A DNA stretch of 64,000 nt from positions 620,001 to 684,000 of the forward strand of contig NZ_CP034766.1 of the NCBI RefSeq assembly GCF_004006015.1, read 5' to 3'. This document shows positions 54,969 through 63,132 of this stretch, piece after piece (the stretch's first letter is position 1; each line of letters begins with the position of its first letter). Source of the stretch: Rhodococcus sp. X156. Lineage in GTDB: Bacteria; Actinomycetota; Actinomycetes; Mycobacteriales; Mycobacteriaceae. The notes below the pieces were generated by a model, which was not told where the DNA came from, did not search any database, and saw only the letters and a program-made list of their open reading frames with translations. Both the position numbers and the translations under genes were made by a program.

Positions 54969-56435
54969 GTGGAGATTAGTGATTACTTCCGGATTTTACG
55001 GAGTAGATGGAAGCTTGTGGTTGCAGTAATAGCGGCAGGAGTACTCGTAGCGCTCTCCGTGTCGCTGCTGACCACCCCGAAATATGCGGCAACGACTCAG
55101 TTGTTTGTCTCCACAACTGGCCAGGACAACACCACGTCGGCCTACCAGGGCGGTCTTTTTTCCCAACAGCGTGTCACCTCATACTCGGAGTTAATCAAGG
55201 GCCGCGAGGTCGCTCAACGTGTCGTTGATGCGCTGCGACTTCCAGTAAGTGCCTCCGACGTATCTAGCGGGATTACAGTTAAGGTCGTTCCAGATACGGT
55301 CATCCTCCAAGTCACTGTTACCGATCCGTCTCCTGAACGTGCGCGAGACGTTGCGAACACTCTGGCTATTGTGTTTACGCAATTGGTGTCGGAATTGGAG
55401 ACGCCCCAGGGGGGCGCGACCGCTGCTACGAAGGTCACGGTGGTTCAACAGGCAGACTTACCTACCATGGCTGTGTCCCCAAATACCAGGCAGAATGTTG
55501 CGTTTGGCGCTGTCCTCGGCCTCCTGATCGGTCTCGGGTTGGCCCTTCTCCGAGACCGGCTGGACAAGACAGTTAAGAGCCGGCAGGAAGTGGTCGATTC
55601 GACCGGTGCGTCGGTCGTGGGTGCGATTCCGTACGACTCCGTGAGGCCCGAACAGCCCCTCGTTTCTTTCGGGGAGGGGCACTCCGCTAGCGCGGAGGCG
55701 TTCCGACAGGTCAGGACGAACCTACAGTTTCTAGATGTGGACAACCCTCCCCATGTGGTGGTCGTCACTAGCGCGTTGCCGAATGAGGGTAAGACGACGA
55801 CGGCACTGAATCTTGCATTCGCGATAGGTGAGGCCGGTCATCGTGTGCTGCTGGTGGAGGCTGACCTGCGACGACCGCGACTAGCGCGTTATCTCCGGCT
55901 TGTGGAGAACGTCGGCTTGACTAACGTGCTGTCCGGCACCGCAGAACTGGATGATGTGTTGCAGCCGACTAGTAATCTGACTGTCGAATTGCTGGCTGCA
56001 GGCCCCCACCCGCCGAACCCGAGCGAGTTATTAGGCTCCAGCCGACTGCAGGACCTGCTTGCGGATCTGCGCACTCGTTACGACTACATCATTTTTGATG
56101 CGCCCCCGCTATTGCCAGTGACTGACGCTGCGGTGCTGACCGTTCAAGCTGATGGTGCGATCCTGGTTGCGCGGCATGGGCATACTGAACGGGACAAGCT
56201 GGCACGCGCGACGGAGAACTTGCGCAGTGTGGACGGACGCGTGCTGGGAACTATCTTGAATATGGTGCCGGTTAAATCGAATGGCTACGATTACGCCTAT
56301 TACTACGAAACCGAGCCCCGGCCCGCGGCCAGCGGGGTGCACTCGCCCGGTGATGCGCCAGTTGGCCCTGCGTTGGATGCCGACGTCAACGGCGCCGCTG
56401 TGCCCGATCGAGCGGCCAAGGTGGAACGGCACTAG
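54969..56435 (+). CDS. Wzz-fused bacterial tyrosine kinase (chain-length regulator)
   Basis: A 488-residue actinobacterial BY-kinase: an N-terminal Wzz-type membrane domain (two TM helices near residues 18 and 175 with an extracellular loop), then a cytoplasmic kinase with Walker A PNEGKTTT (K275), Walker A' VEADLRRP (E297, where Asp is usual, and D299), Walker B IIFDAPPLL (D377) and a C-terminal Tyr cluster YDYAYYY (440-446). It controls polymer length and export. GTG 54969 follows a GGAGAGG box. Stop overlaps the DUF4012 start. A cognate phosphatase is at 61.1 kb. Confidence 0.93.
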   Translation: MEISDYFRILRSRWKLVVAVIAAGVLVALSVSLLTTPKYAATTQLFVSTTGQDNTTSAYQGGLFSQQRVTSYSELIKGREVAQRVVDALRLPVSASDVSSGITVKVVPDTVILQVTVTDPSPERARDVANTLAIVFTQLVSELETPQGGATAATKVTVVQQADLPTMAVSPNTRQNVAFGAVLGLLIGLGLALLRDRLDKTVKSRQEVVDSTGASVVGAIPYDSVRPEQPLVSFGEGHSASAEAFRQVRTNLQFLDVDNPPHVVVVTSALPNEGKTTTALNLAFAIGEAGHRVLLVEADLRRPRLARYLRLVENVGLTNVLSGTAELDDVLQPTSNLTVELLAAGPHPPNPSELLGSSRLQDLLADLRTRYDYIIFDAPPLLPVTDAAVLTVQADGAILVARHGHTERDKLARATENLRSVDGRVLGTILNMVPVKSNGYDYAYYYETEPRPAASGVHSPGDAPVGPALDADVNGAAVPDRAAKVERH

Positions 56436-58282
56436 TGGATACCGAGGGTAGTTTGAACAGCTTGCAGGCGCCTTCGGCGCCCCCGCGACGACGCGTCCGT
56501 CGACGTCGCCGTGTCGCCTGGCACCGGCGCCACCGTACTGCGCTGGTAGTGGCGGGGTTTTTTTCCCTGGCCACCCTCGTCCTAGGTGTCTGGCTCGGAC
56601 TTTCTGCATTCTCCGCTCGGGCCAACCTCGAATCTGCGCAGAGGCATTTGCAGGGGGCCCGCGCTGAGTTGGTCCGGCTAGACGTAGGCGCCGCCCAGCG
56701 GGAAGTCGAGTTGGCGGCTGCCGAGACGGCTGACGCACGTTCGGCGACGTCGATGTGGCTCTGGCGAGCGATGGGCGATGTGCCGTACCTGGGGACGCCG
56801 TTCGAGTCCACGGCCAGCATTGCGGAGGCTGCGGATGATCTAGTGGCGCTAGTGCTGCGTCCCGTCGTCGAGCAGGCGGCTGCGCTATCCCCAGAGAATT
56901 CGCGCGTCGCTGGGGCGGAGGTCGATCTGGCGGCGCTCAGTCGTGCCCGTGATCCGCTAAGCGACGCGCTTTCCGCATCTTCTGTCCTGCGTAATCGGAT
57001 CGACGCAATTCCCGCCGATAGTTGGATAGGCAAGGTGGACGATGCGCGCCAGAATTTGCAGGGAAGGTCAGCTGAGTTGAACGGTCTGCTGTCGAACGCT
57101 GTCACTGCATCTACGCTGCTCCCGCCGATGCTGGGAGCGGATGGTCCGCGCAACTACTTCCTGGCCTTCCAGACCAACGCCGAGGCGCGTGGAACGGGCG
57201 GACTTGTCGGTGCGTACGGCATCCTGACCGCAGACCAGGGGAGGATCAGCCTTGACACGTTGGGCAGCAACCGCGATCTAAGCAACCGTGGCAAGGTGGG
57301 CATCGACCTTGGTTCCGAGTACTCCGAACAGTACGACGTCTACCGGTCGACAAGTGTCTGGGCGAACAGCAACGCGAGCGCGCATTTTCCCTACGCCGCC
57401 CAGATCTGGATGTCGCTGTGGGAGCAGGAAACCGGTCAACGGCTCGATGGCGCTATCGCCACAGATCCCGTGGCTTTGAGCTACCTGCTGAAGGTGGCCG
57501 GGCCAGTCAAGTCCGCTACGGGCGATACTGTGGACGGAAGCAACGTGGTGCGGTTGACGGAATCGGAGGTTTACCTCCGGTACCCCGACGATCAACGAGC
57601 ACGCAAGGATTATCTGCAGTCGATCTCGTCTGCGGTGGTCGATAAGATCCTTCGGGGGGGTGGGGGTTCGACCACAGGGCTGCTAGGCGCTTTAGGCAGG
57701 GCTGCGAGTGAGGGGCGGCTAGCCGTCTGGAGTAGCAGTCCAGGCGAGGCAGAGGTGCTGGCGGCGACCCCGCTGGGCCACACGGTGCCCGAGACGGACC
57801 AGCCCTACGCGCAGGTGGTGGTGAACAACGCGGCCGGCAACAAGCTGGAGTACTACCTGGGCCGCCAGGTCGGCTACACGGCCGGCCCCTGTGTCGGTCC
57901 TGTCCGCGCATCGACGGTGACCGTGGACCTCACCAACAACGTTCCCGCCGGTGGGCCCGACGCACCGTCCTACGTCTACGGACGCATCGACCGGGGTGCA
58001 GTCGGACCGCCGGGCACCTCCCGGCTGCTCGTCGCGCTGAATGCCACCCACGGGGCGGAGCTACTCTCAGTAACGGTAGACGGAGTACCCGCCACTGCCC
58101 GTGTGGCTACGGAGCGTAGTCATCCGGTGTACACAGTGGACGTGCAGATTCCTCCCGGTGCCACAAAGAAGCTGCAGTACAACCTGACCGAGCCCACCGC
58201 CCCTGGCCGGGCGATTGTCCCGGTGCAGCCACTGGTGGAGCCGATGGGTACAGAGATCAACGTTCCCCAATGTTCCAACTAG
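56435..58282 (+). CDS. DUF4012 membrane-anchored protein
   Basis: A 615-residue protein with an Arg-rich N-terminus, one TM helix (about residues 31-53), an alpha-helical/coiled region and a large extracellular DUF4012 domain with NYFLAFQTNAEARGTGG. DUF4012 proteins are regularly next to actinobacterial polysaccharide genes and have no proven function. GTG 56435. Inside this gene, near 57,740-57,780, base composition returns sharply from AT-richer to GC-rich. Confidence 0.9.
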   Translation: MDTEGSLNSLQAPSAPPRRRVRRRRRVAWHRRHRTALVVAGFFSLATLVLGVWLGLSAFSARANLESAQRHLQGARAELVRLDVGAAQREVELAAAETADARSATSMWLWRAMGDVPYLGTPFESTASIAEAADDLVALVLRPVVEQAAALSPENSRVAGAEVDLAALSRARDPLSDALSASSVLRNRIDAIPADSWIGKVDDARQNLQGRSAELNGLLSNAVTASTLLPPMLGADGPRNYFLAFQTNAEARGTGGLVGAYGILTADQGRISLDTLGSNRDLSNRGKVGIDLGSEYSEQYDVYRSTSVWANSNASAHFPYAAQIWMSLWEQETGQRLDGAIATDPVALSYLLKVAGPVKSATGDTVDGSNVVRLTESEVYLRYPDDQRARKDYLQSISSAVVDKILRGGGGSTTGLLGALGRAASEGRLAVWSSSPGEAEVLAATPLGHTVPETDQPYAQVVVNNAAGNKLEYYLGRQVGYTAGPCVGPVRASTVTVDLTNNVPAGGPDAPSYVYGRIDRGAVGPPGTSRLLVALNATHGAELLSVTVDGVPATARVATERSHPVYTVDVQIPPGATKKLQYNLTEPTAPGRAIVPVQPLVEPMGTEINVPQCSN

Positions 58283-58367
58283 GATTGTTGATTACCCTTG
58301 GTGCTGTTAGGGTTTCACTGAGCATGCCGCTAGGTCTGCTAAATACGATCTCAAAGGGAGTAGTGCG

Positions 58368-59060
58368 ATGAAGGCACTCCGAGTTACTCGCGTCCTGGCG
58401 GCCGCCACTCTGGTCATGGGCGGCTCGCTGCTGGCCGCCGCACCCGCCTCCGCCCAGGTGTACAACCCCGACGCCCCGCCGGTCGCGTCCATCAGTCAGA
58501 CCATCGTCGTGGCGGGCCAGAACGTCACGGTGAACGCGTTCAACTTCAACATCGGCGAGATCGTCGTCGGCACGGTGTTCTCCACGCCGCGCAACATTGG
58601 CACTGCAGTCGCCGACGGTGCCGGTGCTGTGTCGTTCACCTTCTCCACGGCCGGCCTCGAGGCCGGTCCGCACCACGTGGACCTCGTCGGCAGCGCGGGC
58701 AACATCGCCCGTGTTGAGTTCACCGTCGTGGCCCCCGGCCAGGGCAGCGGCATTCCCGGCGGCAACGGCACCGGTACGGGCAACGGCTCCGGCAACGGCG
58801 CCGGTGGCACCGGCGGCGGCTCCGGTACCGGCACGGGCAGCAACGGCTCGGGCTCGGGCCTGAACGGCTCCGGTTCCGGCAGCACCGGCACCGGCAGCAC
58901 CGGCTCCGCCTCGTCCTACAACGCCTCCAGCATTGACACCGGCGTTCCCGGCGAGGGCACTGGCCCCGACGGCACGGTTCTCGCTGGCGGTATCGCCCTG
59001 GTGGCCGTCGCCGGTGCCGGCGCGGGCGTCATGGTGCTGCGTCGCCGCAACGCTGCCTGA
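58368..59060 (+). CDS. Secreted Gly/Ser/Thr-rich surface protein with C-terminal anchor-like tail
   Basis: A 230-residue exported protein: Sec signal ending AAPASAQ (cleavage near residue 29), a compact beta domain (about 35-125), a Gly/Ser/Thr/Asn-rich stalk (about 126-185), then a hydrophobic segment and RRRNAA basic tail. The last part has the form of a sortase signal (motif, TM, positive tail), but no LPXTG; the stretch before the TM reads DTGVPGEGTG. The sortase gene is 111 bases downstream. Attachment is therefore inferred, not shown. Confidence 0.83.
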   Translation: MKALRVTRVLAAATLVMGGSLLAAAPASAQVYNPDAPPVASISQTIVVAGQNVTVNAFNFNIGEIVVGTVFSTPRNIGTAVADGAGAVSFTFSTAGLEAGPHHVDLVGSAGNIARVEFTVVAPGQGSGIPGGNGTGTGNGSGNGAGGTGGGSGTGTGSNGSGSGLNGSGSGSTGTGSTGSASSYNASSIDTGVPGEGTGPDGTVLAGGIALVAVAGAGAGVMVLRRRNAA

Positions 59061-59101
59061 TCAGGCACTAGCTCTCACCCCGGGCGCCTCGGCGTCTGGT
59101 C

Positions 59102-59138
59102 GCTAAGCCCCGCCTCTGCACCAGAGGCGGGGCTTAGC
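59102..59138 (+). terminator. Strong terminator hairpin
   Basis: A perfect 16-base-pair stem (GCTAAGCCCCGCCTCT / AGAGGCGGGGCTTAGC) with a GCACC loop, followed by CCATTTTCC. It lies 41 bases after the surface protein stop and separates it from the sortase gene. Confidence 0.88.
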
Positions 59139-59171
59139 CCATTTTCCGGCGACCACTAGCGGAGGCGCGGC

Positions 59172-59879
59172 ATGAGCGAACGAACCACCACAGCACGAGT
59201 GGCACAAGGCGGACTGGTCGTCGCGATCCTGGTGGCACTGGTGGCCGGCGTGGTGCTGATCGTGCAGGGATCGCGATCAGAGGAGCCCGCCGCGGCGCCG
59301 TTGCCCAGCGTGCAGTTCAACGTTCCCGCGGCTGAGCTGCCGCCGCTGGAGGCGGCCCCTGCAGCCGCCGACCCGCTCCGCGACAAGCCTGCCGGGTGCG
59401 AGCTGGCCGTGGCGCCCTCCACGGTGGTGATCGGCTCGCTCTGCCTCAGCGGACGGCTGGTTCCGGCCAGCACCACCGAGACCGGCGCACTCAACGTTCC
59501 CCGCGACGTGCACGTGGTGGGAATGTGGGACCAGGGCGCCCCGCTGGCAGGCCCAGCTGGAGAGCCCGTGGCCGAGGGCACCACGCTGCTGGCCGGCCAC
59601 GTCAACGACTACAGCCAGGGCAACGGCGTGCTCTACGACCTCTACAAGGTGCAGCCCGGCGCCGTGGTGCACGCAGCCGACGCCGCAGGCCACACCACCC
59701 GCTGGCGGGTGACCGCCCAAGAAGTGGTGGTAAAGGCCGCACTGCCCAAGTCGGTGTTCGCCGGCCCGGTGGGTGAGCGCAAATTGGTGCTGGTGACCTG
59801 TGGCGGCCCCATTGTGCACGTGCCCGGCTACGGCAACACCTATCGCGACAACGTGGTGGTGACCGCGGTACCCGCCTGA
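59172..59879 (+). CDS. Class F-type sortase
   Basis: A 235-residue membrane-anchored sortase: N-terminal TM helix (about residues 12-35), a linker, then the sortase barrel with catalytic H143 (GHVNDYSQG), C210 (LVTCGG) and R225 (TYRDNVV). The TLLAGHVN and LVTCGG motifs are those of actinobacterial class F enzymes. ATG 59172 after GGAGGCGCGGC. Downstream of the secreted Gly/Ser-rich protein, which is the only clear candidate substrate nearby. Its 3' end overlaps a small convergent gene by 40 bases. Confidence 0.9.
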   Translation: MSERTTTARVAQGGLVVAILVALVAGVVLIVQGSRSEEPAAAPLPSVQFNVPAAELPPLEAAPAAADPLRDKPAGCELAVAPSTVVIGSLCLSGRLVPASTTETGALNVPRDVHVVGMWDQGAPLAGPAGEPVAEGTTLLAGHVNDYSQGNGVLYDLYKVQPGAVVHAADAAGHTTRWRVTAQEVVVKAALPKSVFAGPVGERKLVLVTCGGPIVHVPGYGNTYRDNVVVTAVPA

Positions 59880-60064
59880 TCAGCCGTGGGCGAAGGCGCC
59901 GGCACAACCAGCTCCACCATGGACTGCTGACTGGCCGGTACGCCGCGATTCTGCAACGTCAGGTACATGATGGCACCCACCACGAGGGCGACCGCGAGGA
60001 AGGCCCAAAAGGCAAGGTTCTGCATACGTCGCTGCTCGACGACGTTTCGGTGATGGCGTGGCAT
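59840..60064 (-). CDS. Small single-TM protein resembling an SGNH membrane anchor
   Basis: A 74-residue protein with one TM helix (about residues 17-38) and a short extracellular tail. Its TM region, VALVVGAIMYLTLQNRGVP, closely resembles the N-terminal anchor of the SGNH-like protein encoded on the other strand (AIVAGAVMWTALENRTPP). ATG 60064 has GGAGA 10 bases upstream. It may be a stand-alone anchor duplicate. Confidence 0.68.
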   Translation of the reverse strand: MPRHHRNVVEQRRMQNLAFWAFLAVALVVGAIMYLTLQNRGVPASQQSMVELVVPAPSPTADQAGTAVTTTLSR

Positions 60065-60313
60065 GACGGGAATTCTCCGCATCTCACGACATTAAGCAAG
60101 GTCACAATGGGTGAGCGATGGTGTAACCCTATGAATGGTGTGGCATTGCCCAGCAATGTGCGAATACGGATTAGCGATAAGTCGCTGCTCCGCAATGGCG
60201 CGAAGGTTCGGGGCGACGGGAAGGGGCCCCGGGGTACGTCACGAAGCGTGAGATCCGTTGGGCTGGAAGGTAGTTGCTCGTGGATCAGCAACGGTCTCGG
60301 GCATGATGACCCC
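60065..60313. promoter_or_regulatory. Divergent control region
   Basis: A 249-base gap between the small leftward TM gene and the rightward SGNH-like gene. It includes an AT-richer part near 60110-60180 that could hold promoters for both. I see no recognised operator. Confidence 0.4.
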
Positions 60314-61087
60314 ATGAAGCTGAACGACGGCGTCGAGAAGTACGGGTTCCCGGTGTTCATCGCGGCGGCCATCGTGGCGGGCGCCGTGATGTGGACCGCG
60401 CTGGAGAACCGGACGCCCCCAGTGGAGCCGCAGACCGCCGGAGCAGCCCCGATGACCACTGCGCCGCCGGTGGTGACGTCGGCGCCCCTGCCGCAGGCCT
60501 CCGTGCCGCCCCGCCCCACTGCCTCGTCCACCGCTGCGGCCTCCGCGATGCCGCAGGCAGTGCGGATGGTGGTGATCGGCGGCTCCTCAGCCAACGGCAA
60601 CAGCCCGGACTTCATCGGCAAGAGCCTGGGCAACACCTCCTGGGTCTCCCACGCAGCCAAGGACCGCATCACCTTCGTCGGCGGCTGGGCCGACAGTGGG
60701 GCCACCACGGAGCGCATGGCCGCCGCGGCCAAGTCCATGCCCGCTGACGTGGTGGTGGTCGGGGTCGATCTCACCGACGCCGAGCGGGACGTCCCCGCCT
60801 CGTCCACGACGGCCAACGTCGAGAAGATCGTGCGCGCGGTCAACGCCCCCCGGGTGATCCTCACCGGTGCGCTGCCCAGCGCGGCCGAGCCCACCCTGGC
60901 CACGCAGACCAACTCCGCGCTGCAGAAGCTGGCCAGCCAACGGGGTTGGACCTTTGTGGACGTCGGAGCGCCGGTGCGCTCGGGTGACGGCTACGCCAGG
61001 GGCATGTCGGCGGACGGCGAGAACCCCAACGCGGCGGCAGCTGCGGCGATCGGCGAGACCGTGCGCAAGGCGATCCTCAACCAGTGA
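60314..61087 (+). CDS. Membrane-anchored SGNH-hydrolase-like protein lacking the usual catalytic His
   Basis: A 257-residue protein with an N-terminal TM anchor (about 12-32), a Pro/Thr/Ser linker and an SGNH-type domain. The block I region reads IGGSSANG, where GDS is usual, so a Ser is present but the Asp is not; the C-terminal motif reads DGENPN, where DGxHP is usual, so the catalytic His is replaced by Asn. It may be a non-hydrolytic or rewired member. Placed beside the sortase and polysaccharide genes, a surface-glycan role is possible. ATG 60314. Confidence 0.75.
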   Translation: MKLNDGVEKYGFPVFIAAAIVAGAVMWTALENRTPPVEPQTAGAAPMTTAPPVVTSAPLPQASVPPRPTASSTAAASAMPQAVRMVVIGGSSANGNSPDFIGKSLGNTSWVSHAAKDRITFVGGWADSGATTERMAAAAKSMPADVVVVGVDLTDAERDVPASSTTANVEKIVRAVNAPRVILTGALPSAAEPTLATQTNSALQKLASQRGWTFVDVGAPVRSGDGYARGMSADGENPNAAAAAAIGETVRKAILNQ

Positions 61088-61096
61088 GCTCTAGCC

Positions 61097-61630
61097 TCAG
61101 CTGAGCTCGGCTCGCAGCGCGTCGAGCACCGGCAGCAGCGTGGCGGTGATCTGCCGACCGATCTCCTGGAACGTGGCGAGGTCCTGCCCCATCGGGTCGG
61201 TGATGTCCAGCGAATCCGGCGCCGGTGGTCGCGCGGCCCGGGCCTGAGCCAGCCGAGGAAGCAGGGCCGCCTCGCTCGACGGCACCGCCAACAGCGCGGA
61301 GAGCTCCCGCAGGGTGAAGGCCCGGCGCATGGCGCGCGGCGACTCCTCCAGCACCCGGTTGCGGTGCCGGGTGCTCAGCCCCACCACCAGGTCGGCGTCG
61401 TTGACCATGGCGGGCTTGAGCTGGCGGGCGCGAAAGCCGGTGGGGTCACCGCCCAGCTCGGTGAGCACCTGGGCCGCTGACGGCTCCATGGTGTAGCCCG
61501 CCACCGCCCGGGTGCCGGCACTGCTCGCGGTCAGCCCGGGGAGTCCGTGGTGGGCGGCGTAGGCCTGGGTCAGCCGCTCGGCCGTGGGGCTGCGGCAGAT
61601 GTTGCCGGTGCAGACGAAGAGCAGGTGCAT
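61097..61630 (-). CDS. Low-molecular-weight protein tyrosine phosphatase (Wzb-like)
   Basis: A 177-residue phosphatase with the signature CTGNICRS (C7 nucleophile, R13) and the acid-loop DP at D145-P146. It should dephosphorylate the tyrosine cluster of the BY-kinase encoded at 55-56.4 kb, so kinase and phosphatase bracket the DUF4012, sortase and surface-protein genes. ATG 61630. It is the downstream gene of a leftward pair with the PglD-like acetyltransferase, 32 bases away. Confidence 0.93.
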   Translation of the reverse strand: MHLLFVCTGNICRSPTAERLTQAYAAHHGLPGLTASSAGTRAVAGYTMEPSAAQVLTELGGDPTGFRARQLKPAMVNDADLVVGLSTRHRNRVLEESPRAMRRAFTLRELSALLAVPSSEAALLPRLAQARAARPPAPDSLDITDPMGQDLATFQEIGRQITATLLPVLDALRAELS

Positions 61631-61662
61631 CGCGCCATCATGGCAGCCCGCGAAAAGCAGTG

Positions 61663-62322
61663 TCAGCCGCGTGGCTTTGCGGGCACCCCTACCGCCGTGA
61701 CACCCGCTGGAATGTCCTTGACCACGCTGGCGCTGGCCCCGATCACGGCGCCCTTGCCGACGGTACGGCCCTGGATGACGGCGGCGCCCGTGCCGATGTT
61801 CACCTCGTCCTCCAGCACGACGTTGCCCGAGATCGTCGCCCCCGGGTTCACCGTGACGTAGTCGCCCAGCACGGCGTCGTGGCCGACCGTGACACTGAGG
61901 TTGAGGTGTGTGTGCCTGCCCAGGACCACGTTCGTCGTCACCGAGGCGTGCGCGCAGATGACCGTGCCTGGGCCGACACGGTTGCGATGGCGGCCCAGGG
62001 TCGCAGTGGGATGGACGAGCACCGCTGCCTCGTAACCGGCCTCAGCAGCTCGTTCGTCGATCTTTCGGCGGACTGAGCCAGTGCCGATTCCGATCACGTA
62101 CTGGGTGCCGTCCGGCAGGCCCTCCAGGGCGGCCATGCCGCCGAGGTGCGGTCCGCGGCCGTCGAGCAGCGACAGGTCGACCGGTCCGTCGTCGATGAAG
62201 CCAAGGAAGTCGAAGCGCGGTCGCCCATCGACGGCTGGCGCGTCATTCATGGCTTCCATGACGTCGTGCACTTCGCGGCCAAAACCGCCGGCACCGATGA
62301 TCACGAGCGGTGTTGCGTTCAT
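61663..62322 (-). CDS. Sugar O/N-acetyltransferase, NeuD/PglD-like
   Basis: A 219-residue protein with an N-terminal Rossmann-like PglD_N domain (VIIGAGGFGREV at residues 7-18) and a left-handed beta-helix of hexapeptides (about 100-205). This is the sialic-acid O-acetyltransferase NeuD/PglD fold. With PglF-, PglE- and PglC-like genes about 20 kb away, acetylation of the UDP-4-amino sugar of a bacillosamine-type pathway is the best guess. ATG 62322. Its GC is high, like the outer genes of the locus. Confidence 0.87.
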   Translation of the reverse strand: MNATPLVIIGAGGFGREVHDVMEAMNDAPAVDGRPRFDFLGFIDDGPVDLSLLDGRGPHLGGMAALEGLPDGTQYVIGIGTGSVRRKIDERAAEAGYEAAVLVHPTATLGRHRNRVGPGTVICAHASVTTNVVLGRHTHLNLSVTVGHDAVLGDYVTVNPGATISGNVVLEDEVNIGTGAAVIQGRTVGKGAVIGASASVVKDIPAGVTAVGVPAKPRG

Positions 62323-62442
62323 AGGCGGATGGTAATGAGGAGTGCGGCCACCGTGGGGGAGCCGCTTCAGCGATTCTCGCCGCCGCGTGGTGGCCGAGCC
62401 GTCTTGCCAGGTGAGCCGCGCCCCCGCAACGGACCCGTCCGG

Positions 62443-63132
62443 CTACTGACCGGTGCGGCGGACGTGCCCGGCGGCCACCAGTGCGGCCTCCACCTCGGCG
62501 TGCGCCAGCTCGCCGGCCTGGGCGCAGGCCTGCACCACCCGGCACAGCTCGGCCAGCCCGGGGTAACCGAACTGCCCGCTCGCCCCGGCCAGCACGTGCG
62601 CCACCTTGGCCAGCGCCACCAGGTCACCGGCCTCGCTCGCCGCAGCCAGCGCGGCGGTGCGCTCCGGCAGCAGCTGCAGGTACCCCGCCCGCATCTGGTT
62701 GAGCAGCTCGGCGTCGTAGGGATCCTCCAGCGGGTCGCGCACCGGCCCGTTGGTGAGCAGCTGGTGCGCCGCCGTCACCAGCACCGTGGCGTTGAGCGGC
62801 TTGGGCAGGCACAGCGCCGCCCCCGCCGCCTCCGAGCGGCGCCGCGCCGTGGGGGAGGGGTCCGCCGTCATGGTGATGAAGGTGGCTGCGCACCCGTTGC
62901 TGCGCAGCGCCCACAGCATGGTCGGCCCGTCCTGCTCGGCCATCGCCACGTCGGAGAGCACCAGGTCGATCTCGGTGTCGGCGTGCACCGCGTGCGCCTG
63001 CGCCGGGCCGCTGGCGGTGAGCACCGTGTACCCGGCCTCGTGCAGCACCCCGGCCGCGTGCGCCAGGTCGTCGGCGTCGTCGTCCACCACCAGGGCGATG
63101 AGCGCGGCCGGCGACGGAAGCTGAGTGCTCAT
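62443..63132 (-). CDS. Response regulator receiver with C-terminal HPt domain
   Basis: A 229-residue two-domain protein. The REC domain (about 10-130) has the phosphorylated Asp61 in VLSDVAM and Lys111 in LPKPL. The HPt domain (about 140-229) has His179 in AHVLAGASGQFGYPGL, the phosphotransfer site. There is no DNA-binding domain, so the output is protein-protein or phosphorelay. It is the second gene of a pair: its ATG at 63132 overlaps the kinase stop (ATGA). Confidence 0.92.
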   Translation of the reverse strand: MSTQLPSPAALIALVVDDDADDLAHAAGVLHEAGYTVLTASGPAQAHAVHADTEIDLVLSDVAMAEQDGPTMLWALRSNGCAATFITMTADPSPTARRRSEAAGAALCLPKPLNATVLVTAAHQLLTNGPVRDPLEDPYDAELLNQMRAGYLQLLPERTAALAAASEAGDLVALAKVAHVLAGASGQFGYPGLAELCRVVQACAQAGELAHAEVEAALVAAGHVRRTGQ

